Source: an uncultured Collinsella sp.
GTDB lineage: Bacteria > Actinomycetota > Coriobacteriia > Coriobacteriales > Coriobacteriaceae
NCBI GenBank assembly: GCA_902490095.1
Contig: CABUCQ010000045.1
Coordinates: 1-14,366 of the forward strand
Length of the DNA stretch: 14,366 bases
Direction of reading: 5' to 3'
The notes below the pieces were generated by a model. The model was not told where the DNA came from. It did no database searches and worked only from the letters and a program-made list of their open reading frames with translations. The position numbers and the translations under genes were made by a program. The first letter of the stretch is position 1, and every line of letters starts with the position of its first letter. Shown in pieces: positions 6,737 through 14,366 of the stretch.

Positions 6737-9226
6737 ATGAACGATTCTGCTCTTAAGAGCTTCTGCACTTGGGCCCGCACGGAGCTCATCAAAGGCGTGG
6801 AGGCGCAGATGGTGCGCTACGGCATCACCGAACCTGCACCTGCGCCCGCTGGGTCCGAGACCGTCAACGGCCTGCCCCTAAGTCCGGCTGAGATTGAGCA
6901 ACGCGACGAACTGCTGCGCATACAGGCAGAGGTGGGTCACGAGGCACTGCGCGACCGTGCTGCCTACACCTGGTTCAACCGCATCGTGGCCATTCGCTTC
7001 ATGGATGCACGCGGATGGCTTCCCAGCCGTATGCGCATGCTAAGTCGTGCGGACGGCAGCCATGGCAGCGAGGCCGTGGAGAACGCACTGGACGTGGAAA
7101 TAGCGACGGTCGATACCGATCGCATAGCCGAGCTCAAGATGGCGGGCTTGGATGAACCGTTGTGGCGCTACCTGTTTGTTGCTCAGTGCGAGGAGCTTGC
7201 CGATTGCCTGCCGGGTGTCTTTGAACGCGTGGGCGGAGCCATGGAGCTGCTGTTGCCCCAGGGCCTCATGATGTCCGACGGCGTGGTGGGCAAGCTCAAC
7301 GCCGTCCTCGCTGACGAGGACTGGCGCGAGGGCGTGACCGTTCTGGGTTGGATGTATCAGTACTACAATGCTGACGTTAAAGACGAGTTCTTCAAGTCCA
7401 AGCGCAAAGCAGCGGCGGAGGACATCGCGCCCGCCACGCAGCTCTTCACCCCCGAGTGGATCGTGCGCTATATGGTCGAGAACTCACTCGGCCGTCTGTG
7501 GATGTTCAACAACCCGGGGAGTTCGCTACGCGAGCACATGAAATATTACATCGAGCCCGATTCTGAGCACGAGGACTTCATCCGCATCTCGAGTCCCGAG
7601 GAGATTTCGCTCTGCGACCCAGCGTGCGGTTCGGGCCATATCCTGGTTTATGCGTTTGAGCTGCTCTTTGCCATGTACGAGGAGCGCGGCTACCGCGAGC
7701 GCGAGATCCCGGAGCTCATCCTGACCAAAAACCTCGCTGGCATGGAGATCGATCCCCGTGCGGCTCAGATCGCCGAGCTGGCGCTTGCCATGTGCGCTCG
7801 CGAGCACGACCGTCGCTTCTTTAGGCGTGGTGTTCGCGCCGATGTTATCGTGCTCACGAGCATTCCGCTGGGAGAGGATGAGCTGCCGGGTAACAAGAAG
7901 CTCGCCGAGGAACTGAGCCATTTGGGCGAGATCGGCTCGCTTCTTAATCCTTCAGAGGACGAGATTGACGAGCTTAAGGCCGCCGCCGCGAGCTGTTCCG
8001 ACGATCTTTTTGCTTCTGCGACCAAAACTAAGCTCGAAAGCGTTGCCGTCATCTGCGAGAAACTGTCCCGTCGTTTTACCTGCGTCGTGGCGAATCCTCC
8101 GTATATGGGCAGCAGCAGCTTTAACCTCTTTATGAGCAAGTGGGTCAAGAAGAACTACCCCGACGTGAAGAGCGACCTGTGTACGTGCTTCATCGAGCGC
8201 GGGTTCAACCTTACAAAGGACCGCGGTTACGCGGCCATGGTCACTATGCAGAGCTGGATGTTCCTGGGCAGCTTCGAGAAGATGCGCTCCTCGCTCACCG
8301 GCGGCAAGACTATCGTCTCGATGGCGCATCTCGGCCCCCGCGCATTCGACGCCATCGGCGGCGAGGTCGTCAACGTGACAGCCGACGTCATCTACAATGG
8401 CCGCGCGGCATGCGAGGGCGCCTACGTGCGCCTCGTCGGCATCAACGGTAGTGAGGCGAAGCGTCTCAAGCTGCTCGAGGCGATCCGAGATCCCGACTGC
8501 GGCTGGTTCTACCGCCGCGACGCCGACATCTTCAAGCAGATCCCCGGTGCCCCAATAGCCTACTGGGCTGGGGGCGGAATACTATCTGCATTTAAATCAA
8601 ATCCAGCTGTTGGTACGCGCGCGTCGCTTCAAGCTGGAATCACAACGGGAAACAATGACTTATTCATTAGAGCTTGGTGGGAGATCCAACTATCAAAGTT
8701 TGATAGGGAGTGCTCATCGATTAACGAGGTCCAAACCGCAACGTGTTGGTATCCATGTAACAAAGGTGGTAGCTATCGCAAGTGGTATGGCAACCGAGAT
8801 AACGTTATGAATTTCTCAGTCACTGGCCAACTGGAGATGAAAAAACAGTCAGGATTCCGCCCCGTCAGCCTTGATGATCAATTTAGGCCGTCGATCTCTT
8901 GGTCAGACGTTACGTCCGATCGCAATTCGTTTAGAGTCAACGGCGGACACAGTCTTTTTGAGCATGCTGGAAGTTGCGCATTTATTGCAGATGACAACCT
9001 GCTTCCGCTAATTGCCTACCTGAATTCATCCGCAGCATCTGTGATGCTCAGAATGATTAACCCAACTCTTAATTGTAATGCGGGCGTTGTGTCAAGGCTG
9101 CCGCTTCTTGGCCTTGGTGAAGAGGGCCGTATCTCTAGCATGGCTGAACTGGCTATCGAACTGTCAAAAACCGACTGGGACTCGTTTGAAACCTCCTGGG
9201 ATTTTAAACGTCACCCCTTATTGTGA
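6737..9226 (+). CDS. pglX: PglX N-terminal part: adenine-specific DNA methyltransferase and target-recognition region (split gene)
   Basis: The methylating half of BREX PglX/BrxX, which places N6-methyladenine in a short asymmetric site and so marks self DNA. The 829 residues start MNDSALKSFCTWARTELIKGVEAQM. SAM-binding motif I is DPACGSG at 294-300, the catalytic motif is NPPY at 453-456, and the segment QLFTPEWIVRYMVENSLGRLW (about 236-256) is typical of the family. The recognition region begins about residue 610 with APIAYWAGGGILSAF and QAGITTGNNDLFIRAWWEI (family 'G..TGdN..FlR.W.ev') and ends LNSSAASVMLRMINPTLNCNAGVVSRLPLL. The protein ends SFETSWDFKRHPLL then TGA, where a normal PglX of roughly 1150-1250 residues continues; that remainder is the gene at 9910-10878. 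The part after about 8560 is AT-rich. ATG 6737 is preceded by GAAAGG about 10 bases upstream. Confidence 0.95.
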   Translation: MNDSALKSFCTWARTELIKGVEAQMVRYGITEPAPAPAGSETVNGLPLSPAEIEQRDELLRIQAEVGHEALRDRAAYTWFNRIVAIRFMDARGWLPSRMRMLSRADGSHGSEAVENALDVEIATVDTDRIAELKMAGLDEPLWRYLFVAQCEELADCLPGVFERVGGAMELLLPQGLMMSDGVVGKLNAVLADEDWREGVTVLGWMYQYYNADVKDEFFKSKRKAAAEDIAPATQLFTPEWIVRYMVENSLGRLWMFNNPGSSLREHMKYYIEPDSEHEDFIRISSPEEISLCDPACGSGHILVYAFELLFAMYEERGYREREIPELILTKNLAGMEIDPRAAQIAELALAMCAREHDRRFFRRGVRADVIVLTSIPLGEDELPGNKKLAEELSHLGEIGSLLNPSEDEIDELKAAAASCSDDLFASATKTKLESVAVICEKLSRRFTCVVANPPYMGSSSFNLFMSKWVKKNYPDVKSDLCTCFIERGFNLTKDRGYAAMVTMQSWMFLGSFEKMRSSLTGGKTIVSMAHLGPRAFDAIGGEVVNVTADVIYNGRAACEGAYVRLVGINGSEAKRLKLLEAIRDPDCGWFYRRDADIFKQIPGAPIAYWAGGGILSAFKSNPAVGTRASLQAGITTGNNDLFIRAWWEIQLSKFDRECSSINEVQTATCWYPCNKGGSYRKWYGNRDNVMNFSVTGQLEMKKQSGFRPVSLDDQFRPSISWSDVTSDRNSFRVNGGHSLFEHAGSCAFIADDNLLPLIAYLNSSAASVMLRMINPTLNCNAGVVSRLPLLGLGEEGRISSMAELAIELSKTDWDSFETSWDFKRHPLL

Positions 9227-9235
9227 GTGATCAGC

Positions 9236-9835
9236 ATGAGGTACATTCGCCGACTATTTATTTCTTTGGCTGTTTCAATTCCATGCTTAGTGGTTTTCAC
9301 GTTACTGTTTAAAGCTCTTCTTGGATTTCTATCCGGCATTTGCTCGCTTCCGTTGCTCAACTCTTTATCGTCGGGGGATTTGTTAAATGGAGTCGGGACG
9401 TTTTCGGCAGTCATTATTGCAGTGGTCTCGTATCAGCACGACATAGAAACGAAGCAAGAAGAAGAGAGGTCTCGGAGCGAAAAGGCTAAGCCTCAAGTTG
9501 AGGTGGACAGTTTCGAGGAAGATTACGGATTCATTGTTTCGATTACCAATGTAGGTCCCCGGCCAATTCCGTCAATTATTGTGGAGGAAAAGCCAGTCGT
9601 ATCTAATCTTGAGCCTGGAGATACCTGTTGTTTTGATTACATCGGTTTTGAGTCGTGTGAGTCGTATGAAGGCGAGGTTGAGGGCTCCAATTACGTTGTT
9701 TCAACGAGGACCTTTCGCGATGGGGTAAGCCTTTGGCTCTTTATGTATGACATTTTGGGTAAGGCTTGGATGAGTGAATATACGCTCGAGGAAGATGGTG
9801 CCCGGTTGTTGGACGGACCCTCCTGGGTGCTGTGA
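9236..9835 (+). CDS. Unrecognised two-helix membrane protein inserted within pglX
   Basis: A 199-residue protein I cannot assign to a known family. From ATG 9236: a positively charged start (MRYIRR), hydrophobic segments at about 7-33 and 48-66, a charged stretch at 67-85 (YQHDIETKQEEERSRSEKAK), then a soluble β-rich domain of about 110 residues, including VEVDSFEEDYGFIVSITNVGPRPIP and ending LLDGPSWVL. By the positive-inside rule the C-terminal domain should be cytoplasmic. The start is uncertain: GTG 9227 directly abuts the TGA of pglX-N and would add three residues; neither start has a strong ribosome site, suggesting coupling to pglX-N. Its AT-rich composition matches the preceding target-recognition region, not the flanking BREX genes. 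It lies wholly between two parts of one ancestral protein, so it was inserted. It could be an accessory defence protein or a passenger. Confidence 0.8.
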   Translation: MRYIRRLFISLAVSIPCLVVFTLLFKALLGFLSGICSLPLLNSLSSGDLLNGVGTFSAVIIAVVSYQHDIETKQEEERSRSEKAKPQVEVDSFEEDYGFIVSITNVGPRPIPSIIVEEKPVVSNLEPGDTCCFDYIGFESCESYEGEVEGSNYVVSTRTFRDGVSLWLFMYDILGKAWMSEYTLEEDGARLLDGPSWVL

Positions 9836-9909
9836 GAAAAGCTTGACTACCACATAAAATGCCCCTTTGAATCATTGTTTTTAATCCCCTACTACCTGGA
9901 AGGCGTTCC
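9836..9909 (+). promoter_or_regulatory. Short spacer before the PglX C-terminal gene, with possible promoter and ribosome site
   Basis: AT-rich 74 bases. TTGACT at 9843-9848 followed after 18 bases by TTGAAT (9867-9872) could form a weak promoter. GGAAGG at 9898-9903 lies 6 bases before ATG 9910, a strong ribosome site. In the frame of the downstream gene, codons 9883-9909 read N-P-L-L-P-G-R-R-S without a stop (nearest upstream stop TGA 9868-9870), echoing the HPLL at the end of pglX-N. Confidence 0.4.
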
Positions 9910-10878
9910 ATGTCAACACTGCTCGCCGATAAATACGAGGCTCGCAAGGCCGAGGTTAATGCTCGCTTTGAGCAGCTTCGCAGTAACGAGGAAGAGCTCA
10001 ACCGAATCTTTGCCAAGATCTACAACATGGAGGGTGAGGTGCCCATCGAGGTCGAGGATAAGTACGTTTCGGTGGCGCGCATCTTTGATACCGCCGACGA
10101 GATTCCCGAGAGCTATAAGGGCAACAAATACGCGCGCACCAAGCGAGACGAGATCACCTCGCTCATAAGCTATGCCGTGGGCTGCATGTTTGGCCGCTAT
10201 TCGCTGGATGTGGACGGGCTGGTTCTGGCCGACCAAGGCGCCACAGTCGATGACTATCTGGCCAAGATGCCCGATCCCGCACATGTGACCTTTATGCCCG
10301 ATAGCGACAACGTGCTGCCCATTACCGATGACGAGTACTTTGACGACGACATCGTGCGCTACTTTATCGACTTTGTGCGCACCGTGTATGGTGAGGAGAC
10401 GCTTGAGCAGAACCTGGCCTTTATTGCCGAGGCACTCGGCGGCAAGGGCGCCTCGCGCGAGGTCATCCGCGCCTACTTTTTGAAGGACTTCTTTAGGGAC
10501 CACTGCCAGACCTATAAGAAGCGCCCCATCTACTGGCTGTTCGACAGCGGCAAGAAAAATGGCTTTAAGTGCCTTGTCTACATGCATCGCTATCAGCCCG
10601 ACCTGTTGGCTCGCATCCGCACCGACTATGTGCATGGGCAGCAGGAGCGCTACCGTGCCCAGATCGGCTATGCCAACGATTCCCTTGCCACCGCCGAGCG
10701 CGGCGTGCGCGTGCGTTTGGACAAGCGCGTCAAAAAGCTTAACGACCAGCTCAAAGAGACTATTGCCTTCGAGGAGAAGCTGCACCACCTGGCAGACCAG
10801 ATGATTAAGATCGACCTGGATGACGGCGTCAAGGTCAACTACGCCAAGTTTCAGGATGTGCTGGCAAAGATTAAGTAA
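9910..10878 (+). CDS. pglX: PglX C-terminal part encoded as a separate protein
   Basis: A 322-residue protein corresponding to the C-terminal third of ordinary PglX. Family landmarks are all present: LRSNEEELNRIFAKIYNMEGEVPIEVEDKY (about 17-50, the usual 'kaNEEELNriFidiYgLqdEltpEVedk'), SYAVGCMFGRYSLDVDGL, VLPITDDEYFDDDIV, YGEETLEQNLAFIAEALGG, YFLKDFFRDHCQTY, KRPIYWLFDSGKKNGF, MHRYQPDLLARIRTDYVH, then a charged helical region and LHHLADQMIKIDLDDGVKVNYAKFQDVLAKIK to the end. No catalytic motif is in this part. It has its own ATG with GGAAGG 6 bases upstream. Together with the N-terminal part it totals 1151 residues, close to a complete PglX, so the protein may work as two subunits rather than being a broken remnant. 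Codon use returns to the GC-rich pattern of the operon. pglZ follows after 23 bases. Confidence 0.93.
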   Translation: MSTLLADKYEARKAEVNARFEQLRSNEEELNRIFAKIYNMEGEVPIEVEDKYVSVARIFDTADEIPESYKGNKYARTKRDEITSLISYAVGCMFGRYSLDVDGLVLADQGATVDDYLAKMPDPAHVTFMPDSDNVLPITDDEYFDDDIVRYFIDFVRTVYGEETLEQNLAFIAEALGGKGASREVIRAYFLKDFFRDHCQTYKKRPIYWLFDSGKKNGFKCLVYMHRYQPDLLARIRTDYVHGQQERYRAQIGYANDSLATAERGVRVRLDKRVKKLNDQLKETIAFEEKLHHLADQMIKIDLDDGVKVNYAKFQDVLAKIK

Positions 10879-10901
10879 CTGCAGATACGGTAAGGATATT
10901 C

Positions 10902-13610
10902 ATGCCCAAGATCGATGTAGAAGAACAGCTCAAGCTGCGGTTTTTGCAGCCGTTGCCCTCATGCGTGCCGCGTCGTGTGGTAGTTTGGCACGATGCGGAC
11001 GGCGAGTTTGTCCCTGAGTTTGAGCGATTGGCTGCCGTGGGTTTCGACGGCGCGGGGGCCGATGGCGGTGTTATGCCCGCTCACGGTGACTTTGAGCGCC
11101 CGGTTCGATTTGTTGAGGCCTGCGAGGGCTGCATGTTTGCCGTCAAAAAACTTATCAACCGCGATGACCTTGCGAGCGATATCTTGCTGTATCGCCGTTG
11201 CCCGCGCGGCAGGCTTGAGGGTGATTGGCTTGCCGATGTTGAGCTGTATGCCGATTGGTTCCAGGCTGACTATCTTTCGCTTTTGGCCGATCAGCTGGGC
11301 ATCGAGAATATCGACGCCGTGCGCGAGAGCCTGCGCGAGCGCAAGACGTTCTTTGATGCCAAGACCCGCTGCGCTAAGTTTGCCGCGTGCGTTCCGCATG
11401 CCTCGGGCGCATCCGATATCGAACTCGGCATCCTTACGGTGATTTTTGGCGGTAAAGAGCCTGGTGACGCGCGCCCCGCGTTTGTGCTGCGTGGCTGTAT
11501 GACCATGCTGCTGCACGAGGGTCCCGAGGCGCTGGTTGAGTTGGCGGACAAGTACTGCGTGCGCGATGCCCTCTCTGCCTTCATTGTGCGTTGCTATGGG
11601 TTTGATGGGCCGCTTTACGAGCGTGACTCATTGCTTATGCTTGCATCCCATGTGCTCCTTACGGCGGCATCAACCGCGCTTCCCGAGGGAGCGCTCAAGG
11701 GGCTCGAAAGCTATGTGGCTCCCGCCTACGGCCCCTATTGCCTTGAGGCGGTGCGCACGTGGGACCAGGCCGCCGATACCCAGGCATCGAGCGAGGACCT
11801 ATTTGAGATCTGTCGTTTGGTGGAGGATGTTCGCGGGCTCTTTGCGCGATTTGAGGCTCTGCCGATCGATGTGCTGGCCTCGCTTGATGTGTTCCCGTGC
11901 GTCAATGAGGCTGTGCTCTCGCAGTTGTTCAGCTCGTTTGCCCAGGGTGCAGACCGTGTTGAGGACGCACGCGCCTTTGCGGCGCGTCGCTGCGACCTAA
12001 GCTGGTACCGCCGTGTCGAGAGCTACTTTGACCTGCTTGTCACTGTGGCCGATATGTGCGCGTTTAGGCAGGCGCATGCGGGCGGGTTCCATCTGGCGCA
12101 GCCCCAGCAGGTGTGGGATGCCTATACGTCCGATTGGTATTCCATGGATGCTGCCTATCGCCATATGTGCACCGCGTATCTGCGGGCGCGCTCCGTTGAG
12201 TGCGATGTGCTCGAGGAGCCCACCCGCGCTGTGGCGGACTGGGCGGAGAATCTCTACAGCAACTGGTTCTTGGCGGATGCCAATGCCTGCTGGGCAGCCG
12301 CTGCGCAAGGGGAGTGGACCGATTGCGGCTACATCGATGGCCCTGCACGGCAGGATGAGTTCTACTGGCATGTGCTGCCCACCTTTGTGGGCTCTGCCAA
12401 AACGACGGTCATTATCGTGAGCGACGCGTTGCGCTATGAGGTGGCCCGCGACGTTGCGGCGCTGCTCGAGCGCGAGCGCGGAGGCAACGTCAAGGTCTCT
12501 AGCATGCAGGCGGTCTTTCCCTCCATTACCGAGGTGGGCATGCCCGCGCTGCTGCCACACCAAGCGCTTAAGCTTGCAGCGGATGGCTCGTTTGTGTTGG
12601 CTGACGGCATGCCCACTGCCACGACTCCGCAGCGCGAGGCGGTGCTTGCCCACGTTGAGCCCATGGCCCGCGCTTTACGCTCGAGCACATACCTCAACAT
12701 GACGGGAACCGAACGCAAGACGCTGCTCAAGGACTCAAAACTCGTCTACCTCTATCACAACAAGATCGATGCCACGGGCGAGAAGGCTGCTACGCAGGAT
12801 GACGTCTTCGGTGCCTGTGCGGACGCCGTGGAGGAACTTGCTGCATTGGCGCGTCGCGTGTGCACCGACGCCCCGGGCGCGCGTGTTGTTATAACGGCGG
12901 ACCACGGCTTTATCTACACGCGTCGGGAGCTCAGCGAGTGCCAGATGCTCGGCAAGCCGGACCTTCCCGTCCTTGACGCTCCCGTCATGTGCGGCAAGCG
13001 TCATCTGGTGGTTCCCAACGAGGCCGTGGGCGAGCTTTCGGACGAGGTACGCGAGGTGTTTGTTAATGTTGACATGGGACGTTTGGGCGCCGGTTTTGAG
13101 GGGTTTGCCCCGCGCGAGAATGTGCACTTCAAGCGTCCTGGCGGCACTAACAACTACGTCCACGGCGGCATGAGCCTGCAGGAGCTCTGCGTGCCCGTTA
13201 TCGGTTTTTGGCGTGCGCGCTCGGGTTCCAAGGACTTTGTCGACACGCGCGCGGCGACGCTGCGCGTACTAAGTGAGGGACGCCGAGTGACCAACTCGCT
13301 CTTCTCGGTCAACTTGATCCAGGAAGAACCCGTCCAAGGCAAGGTTTTGCCGTGCGAGTACGAGCTGGTGTTTACCGATGCAAGTGGCAACGAGGTGAGC
13401 GATACGGTCAAGGCGCATGCTAACAAGACTTCTGTCAACTCGCAGGAGCGCGTGGTGCATGCCAAGTTTGCGTTGCATGCAACGGATGGATTCTCGGCCA
13501 AGGGTCCGTACTATCTGGTCTGCCGCGAGCGCGAGACGGGCAAGATCGTTTGGCGCGAGACGTATACCATCGCTGTTTCGTTTGCCCCTGTTGCTGACTT
13601 TGGTTTTTAG
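10902..13610 (+). CDS. pglZ: PglZ, alkaline-phosphatase-superfamily BREX protein
   Basis: A 902-residue type 1 BREX PglZ (also called BrxZ), needed for methylation and defence in studied systems; related proteins show metal-dependent hydrolase activity. It starts MPKIDVEEQLKLRFL, with VVVWHDADGEF at about 27-37, a typical BREX-1 N-terminus. The central helical region is followed by the PglZ catalytic domain: VIIVSDALRYEVARDV with metal-ligand D508, VFPSITEVGMPALLPH, VYLYHNKIDATGEKA, and VVITADHGFIYTR with D667 and H668. The order and spacing fit the alkaline phosphatase fold. After it come HGGMSLQELCVPVI and a β-rich C-terminal domain of about 140 residues ending VSFAPVADFGF. ATG 10902 is preceded by TAAGGA. 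It is slightly longer than many homologues, with no obvious interruption. Its stop overlaps the ribosome site of brxL. Confidence 0.96.
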   Translation: MPKIDVEEQLKLRFLQPLPSCVPRRVVVWHDADGEFVPEFERLAAVGFDGAGADGGVMPAHGDFERPVRFVEACEGCMFAVKKLINRDDLASDILLYRRCPRGRLEGDWLADVELYADWFQADYLSLLADQLGIENIDAVRESLRERKTFFDAKTRCAKFAACVPHASGASDIELGILTVIFGGKEPGDARPAFVLRGCMTMLLHEGPEALVELADKYCVRDALSAFIVRCYGFDGPLYERDSLLMLASHVLLTAASTALPEGALKGLESYVAPAYGPYCLEAVRTWDQAADTQASSEDLFEICRLVEDVRGLFARFEALPIDVLASLDVFPCVNEAVLSQLFSSFAQGADRVEDARAFAARRCDLSWYRRVESYFDLLVTVADMCAFRQAHAGGFHLAQPQQVWDAYTSDWYSMDAAYRHMCTAYLRARSVECDVLEEPTRAVADWAENLYSNWFLADANACWAAAAQGEWTDCGYIDGPARQDEFYWHVLPTFVGSAKTTVIIVSDALRYEVARDVAALLERERGGNVKVSSMQAVFPSITEVGMPALLPHQALKLAADGSFVLADGMPTATTPQREAVLAHVEPMARALRSSTYLNMTGTERKTLLKDSKLVYLYHNKIDATGEKAATQDDVFGACADAVEELAALARRVCTDAPGARVVITADHGFIYTRRELSECQMLGKPDLPVLDAPVMCGKRHLVVPNEAVGELSDEVREVFVNVDMGRLGAGFEGFAPRENVHFKRPGGTNNYVHGGMSLQELCVPVIGFWRARSGSKDFVDTRAATLRVLSEGRRVTNSLFSVNLIQEEPVQGKVLPCEYELVFTDASGNEVSDTVKAHANKTSVNSQERVVHAKFALHATDGFSAKGPYYLVCRERETGKIVWRETYTIAVSFAPVADFGF

Positions 13611-13623
13611 GAGTGTGCCCTAT

Positions 13624-14366
13624 ATGTTTGATAGCAATGACGACAATCTGTGGGAAGTTCCCTCGATTGATATGAATGCGCCGGTGCGGGCTGCGGTGTC
13701 TGCAGAGGAGGCCGTGCCTGCTGCGGAGGCTGAGACTACTGCGCCTGTTGAGGTTGCGGTGCCCGTCGAGGACGAATCCTCGACCGATGGCTATGCCCAA
13801 GCCGTGGCTGAGGCTCCCGAGGACGACGGTTACGACATGGATGGACTGGACGGCAAGCTGCTCGAGCACTTTGGCGGCAAGATCGTGCGCAAGGACCTCA
13901 CGGCCCTTATGAAGCGTGGCGCCAACGTGCCCACTTTTGTGCTGGAGTACCTGTTGGGCATGTACTGCTCAACTGACGACGAGGATGCTGTGGCAGAGGG
14001 TCTGGAGCGCATCCGCAAGATCCTCACCGATAACTACGTGCGTCCCGACGAGTCCGAGCGCATTAAGTCCAAGATCCGCGAGCTGGGTCGTTTTACCATC
14101 ATCGACAAGGTGACGGCCAAGCTCGACGAGTACAAAGACATCTATGTGGCGTCGTTTGCCAATCTGACCATCGAGCCTTTTGTGATGCCGGCCGAGTACG
14201 TGCGCGACTATTCCAAGATTCTGCAGGGTGGCATTTGGTGCATTATGAGCATCGAGTATCGTCATCCCGTGGATGAGGAAGACGAGTTTGGCATGGAGGT
14301 CTTTGGCGACGATGCGCCGCGCCGCCCCAAGGCCAAGCGCAAAAAGCGCGGACCCGAGGACTCTCC
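13624..14366 (+). CDS. brxL: BrxL, Lon-like AAA+ BREX protein, N-terminal part (cut by window edge)
   Basis: The last core gene of type 1 BREX; 247 codons are visible and the gene runs off the right edge (family about 650-700 residues). Homology to BrxL begins near residue 74: LDGKLLEHFGGKIVRKDLT, KRGANVPTFVLEYLLGMYCSTDDEDAV, IRKILTDNYVRPDESERIKSKIRELGRFTIIDKVTAKLDE, and YSKILQGGIWCIMSIEY. This is the N-terminal, DNA-contacting portion; the AAA+ and Lon-protease-like domains would follow. BrxL is dispensable for methylation but needed for blocking phage in studied systems. The first 73 residues are acidic, Ala/Val/Glu/Pro-rich and apparently disordered, an unusual extension. The visible part ends in a basic stretch (RRPKAKRKKR). 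ATG 13624 is 13 bases after the pglZ stop, with GGAG at 13610-13613; no better start lies nearer the homology. Confidence 0.94.
   Translation, partial: MFDSNDDNLWEVPSIDMNAPVRAAVSAEEAVPAAEAETTAPVEVAVPVEDESSTDGYAQAVAEAPEDDGYDMDGLDGKLLEHFGGKIVRKDLTALMKRGANVPTFVLEYLLGMYCSTDDEDAVAEGLERIRKILTDNYVRPDESERIKSKIRELGRFTIIDKVTAKLDEYKDIYVASFANLTIEPFVMPAEYVRDYSKILQGGIWCIMSIEYRHPVDEEDEFGMEVFGDDAPRRPKAKRKKRGPEDS

Noticed and set aside
9227..9909. Insertion sequence or recombinase-driven inversion as the cause of the pglX split
   Set aside because: No transposase or recombinase gene, no terminal inverted repeats and no second inverted pglX copy in the window; the only flanking similarity is the short HPLL echo.
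9913..10788. Long minus-strand open frame (291 codons) opposite the PglX C-terminal gene
   Set aside because: Fully antisense to a conserved PglX region, low-complexity Val/Leu/Ala/Gly composition, no motif; a shadow of codon bias.

Overview
The window carries a type 1 BREX (bacteriophage exclusion) phage-defence operon, read left to right from about 1.5 kb to the right edge, beside two leftward host genes. The likely host is a moderately high-GC actinobacterium of the Coriobacteriia, perhaps Collinsella. That rests on codon use (hand-counted lines of core genes are about 58-60% GC), GTG starts and the look of the SerC protein, and is inference at moderate confidence.

Layout. Positions 1-841 (minus) hold the first 280 codons of serC, phosphoserine aminotransferase. 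Positions 974-1264 (minus) hold a Phd/YefM-type antitoxin with no toxin beside it and a palindrome over its promoter. Positions 1305-1571 form a leader for the BREX operon, with promoter-like boxes, a small hairpin over the promoter and a perfect 9-bp stem. The operon follows: brxA (1565-2257), brxB (2259-2951), brxC (3008-6670), the N-terminal part of pglX (6737-9226), an unrecognised two-helix membrane protein (9236-9835), the C-terminal part of pglX (9910-10878), pglZ (10902-13610) and brxL (from 13624, cut by the window edge). All six core genes of type 1 BREX are present in canonical order.

Two features make this locus unusual. First, a run of 11 G (1597-1607) lies at the very start of brxA. 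The start codon with the best ribosome-binding site (GTG at 1572, GGAG 8 nt upstream) is out of frame with brxA at 11 G and would be in frame at 9 or 12 G. This looks like a phase-variation switch on the first gene of the operon, probably read here in the OFF or a weakly translated state. Second, pglX is split cleanly into a methyltransferase/target-recognition protein and a separate C-terminal protein. The break lies exactly after a conserved HPLL sequence, an unrelated membrane-protein gene sits in the gap, and the C-terminal part has its own start and Shine-Dalgarno. The stretch from the target-recognition region through the membrane gene to just before the C-terminal part (about 8560-9905) is more AT-rich than its flanks, as if specificity and accessory gene had arrived as one exchangeable block.

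How the parts should work together, from what is known of BREX: PglX with BrxB, BrxC and PglZ methylates a short asymmetric site on host DNA. BrxC is the large P-loop ATPase and PglZ the alkaline-phosphatase-fold protein. BrxL, a Lon-like AAA+ protein, takes part in blocking incoming unmethylated phage DNA. A phase switch would let the population hedge the cost of the system. A swappable PglX specificity block would change what is marked as self.
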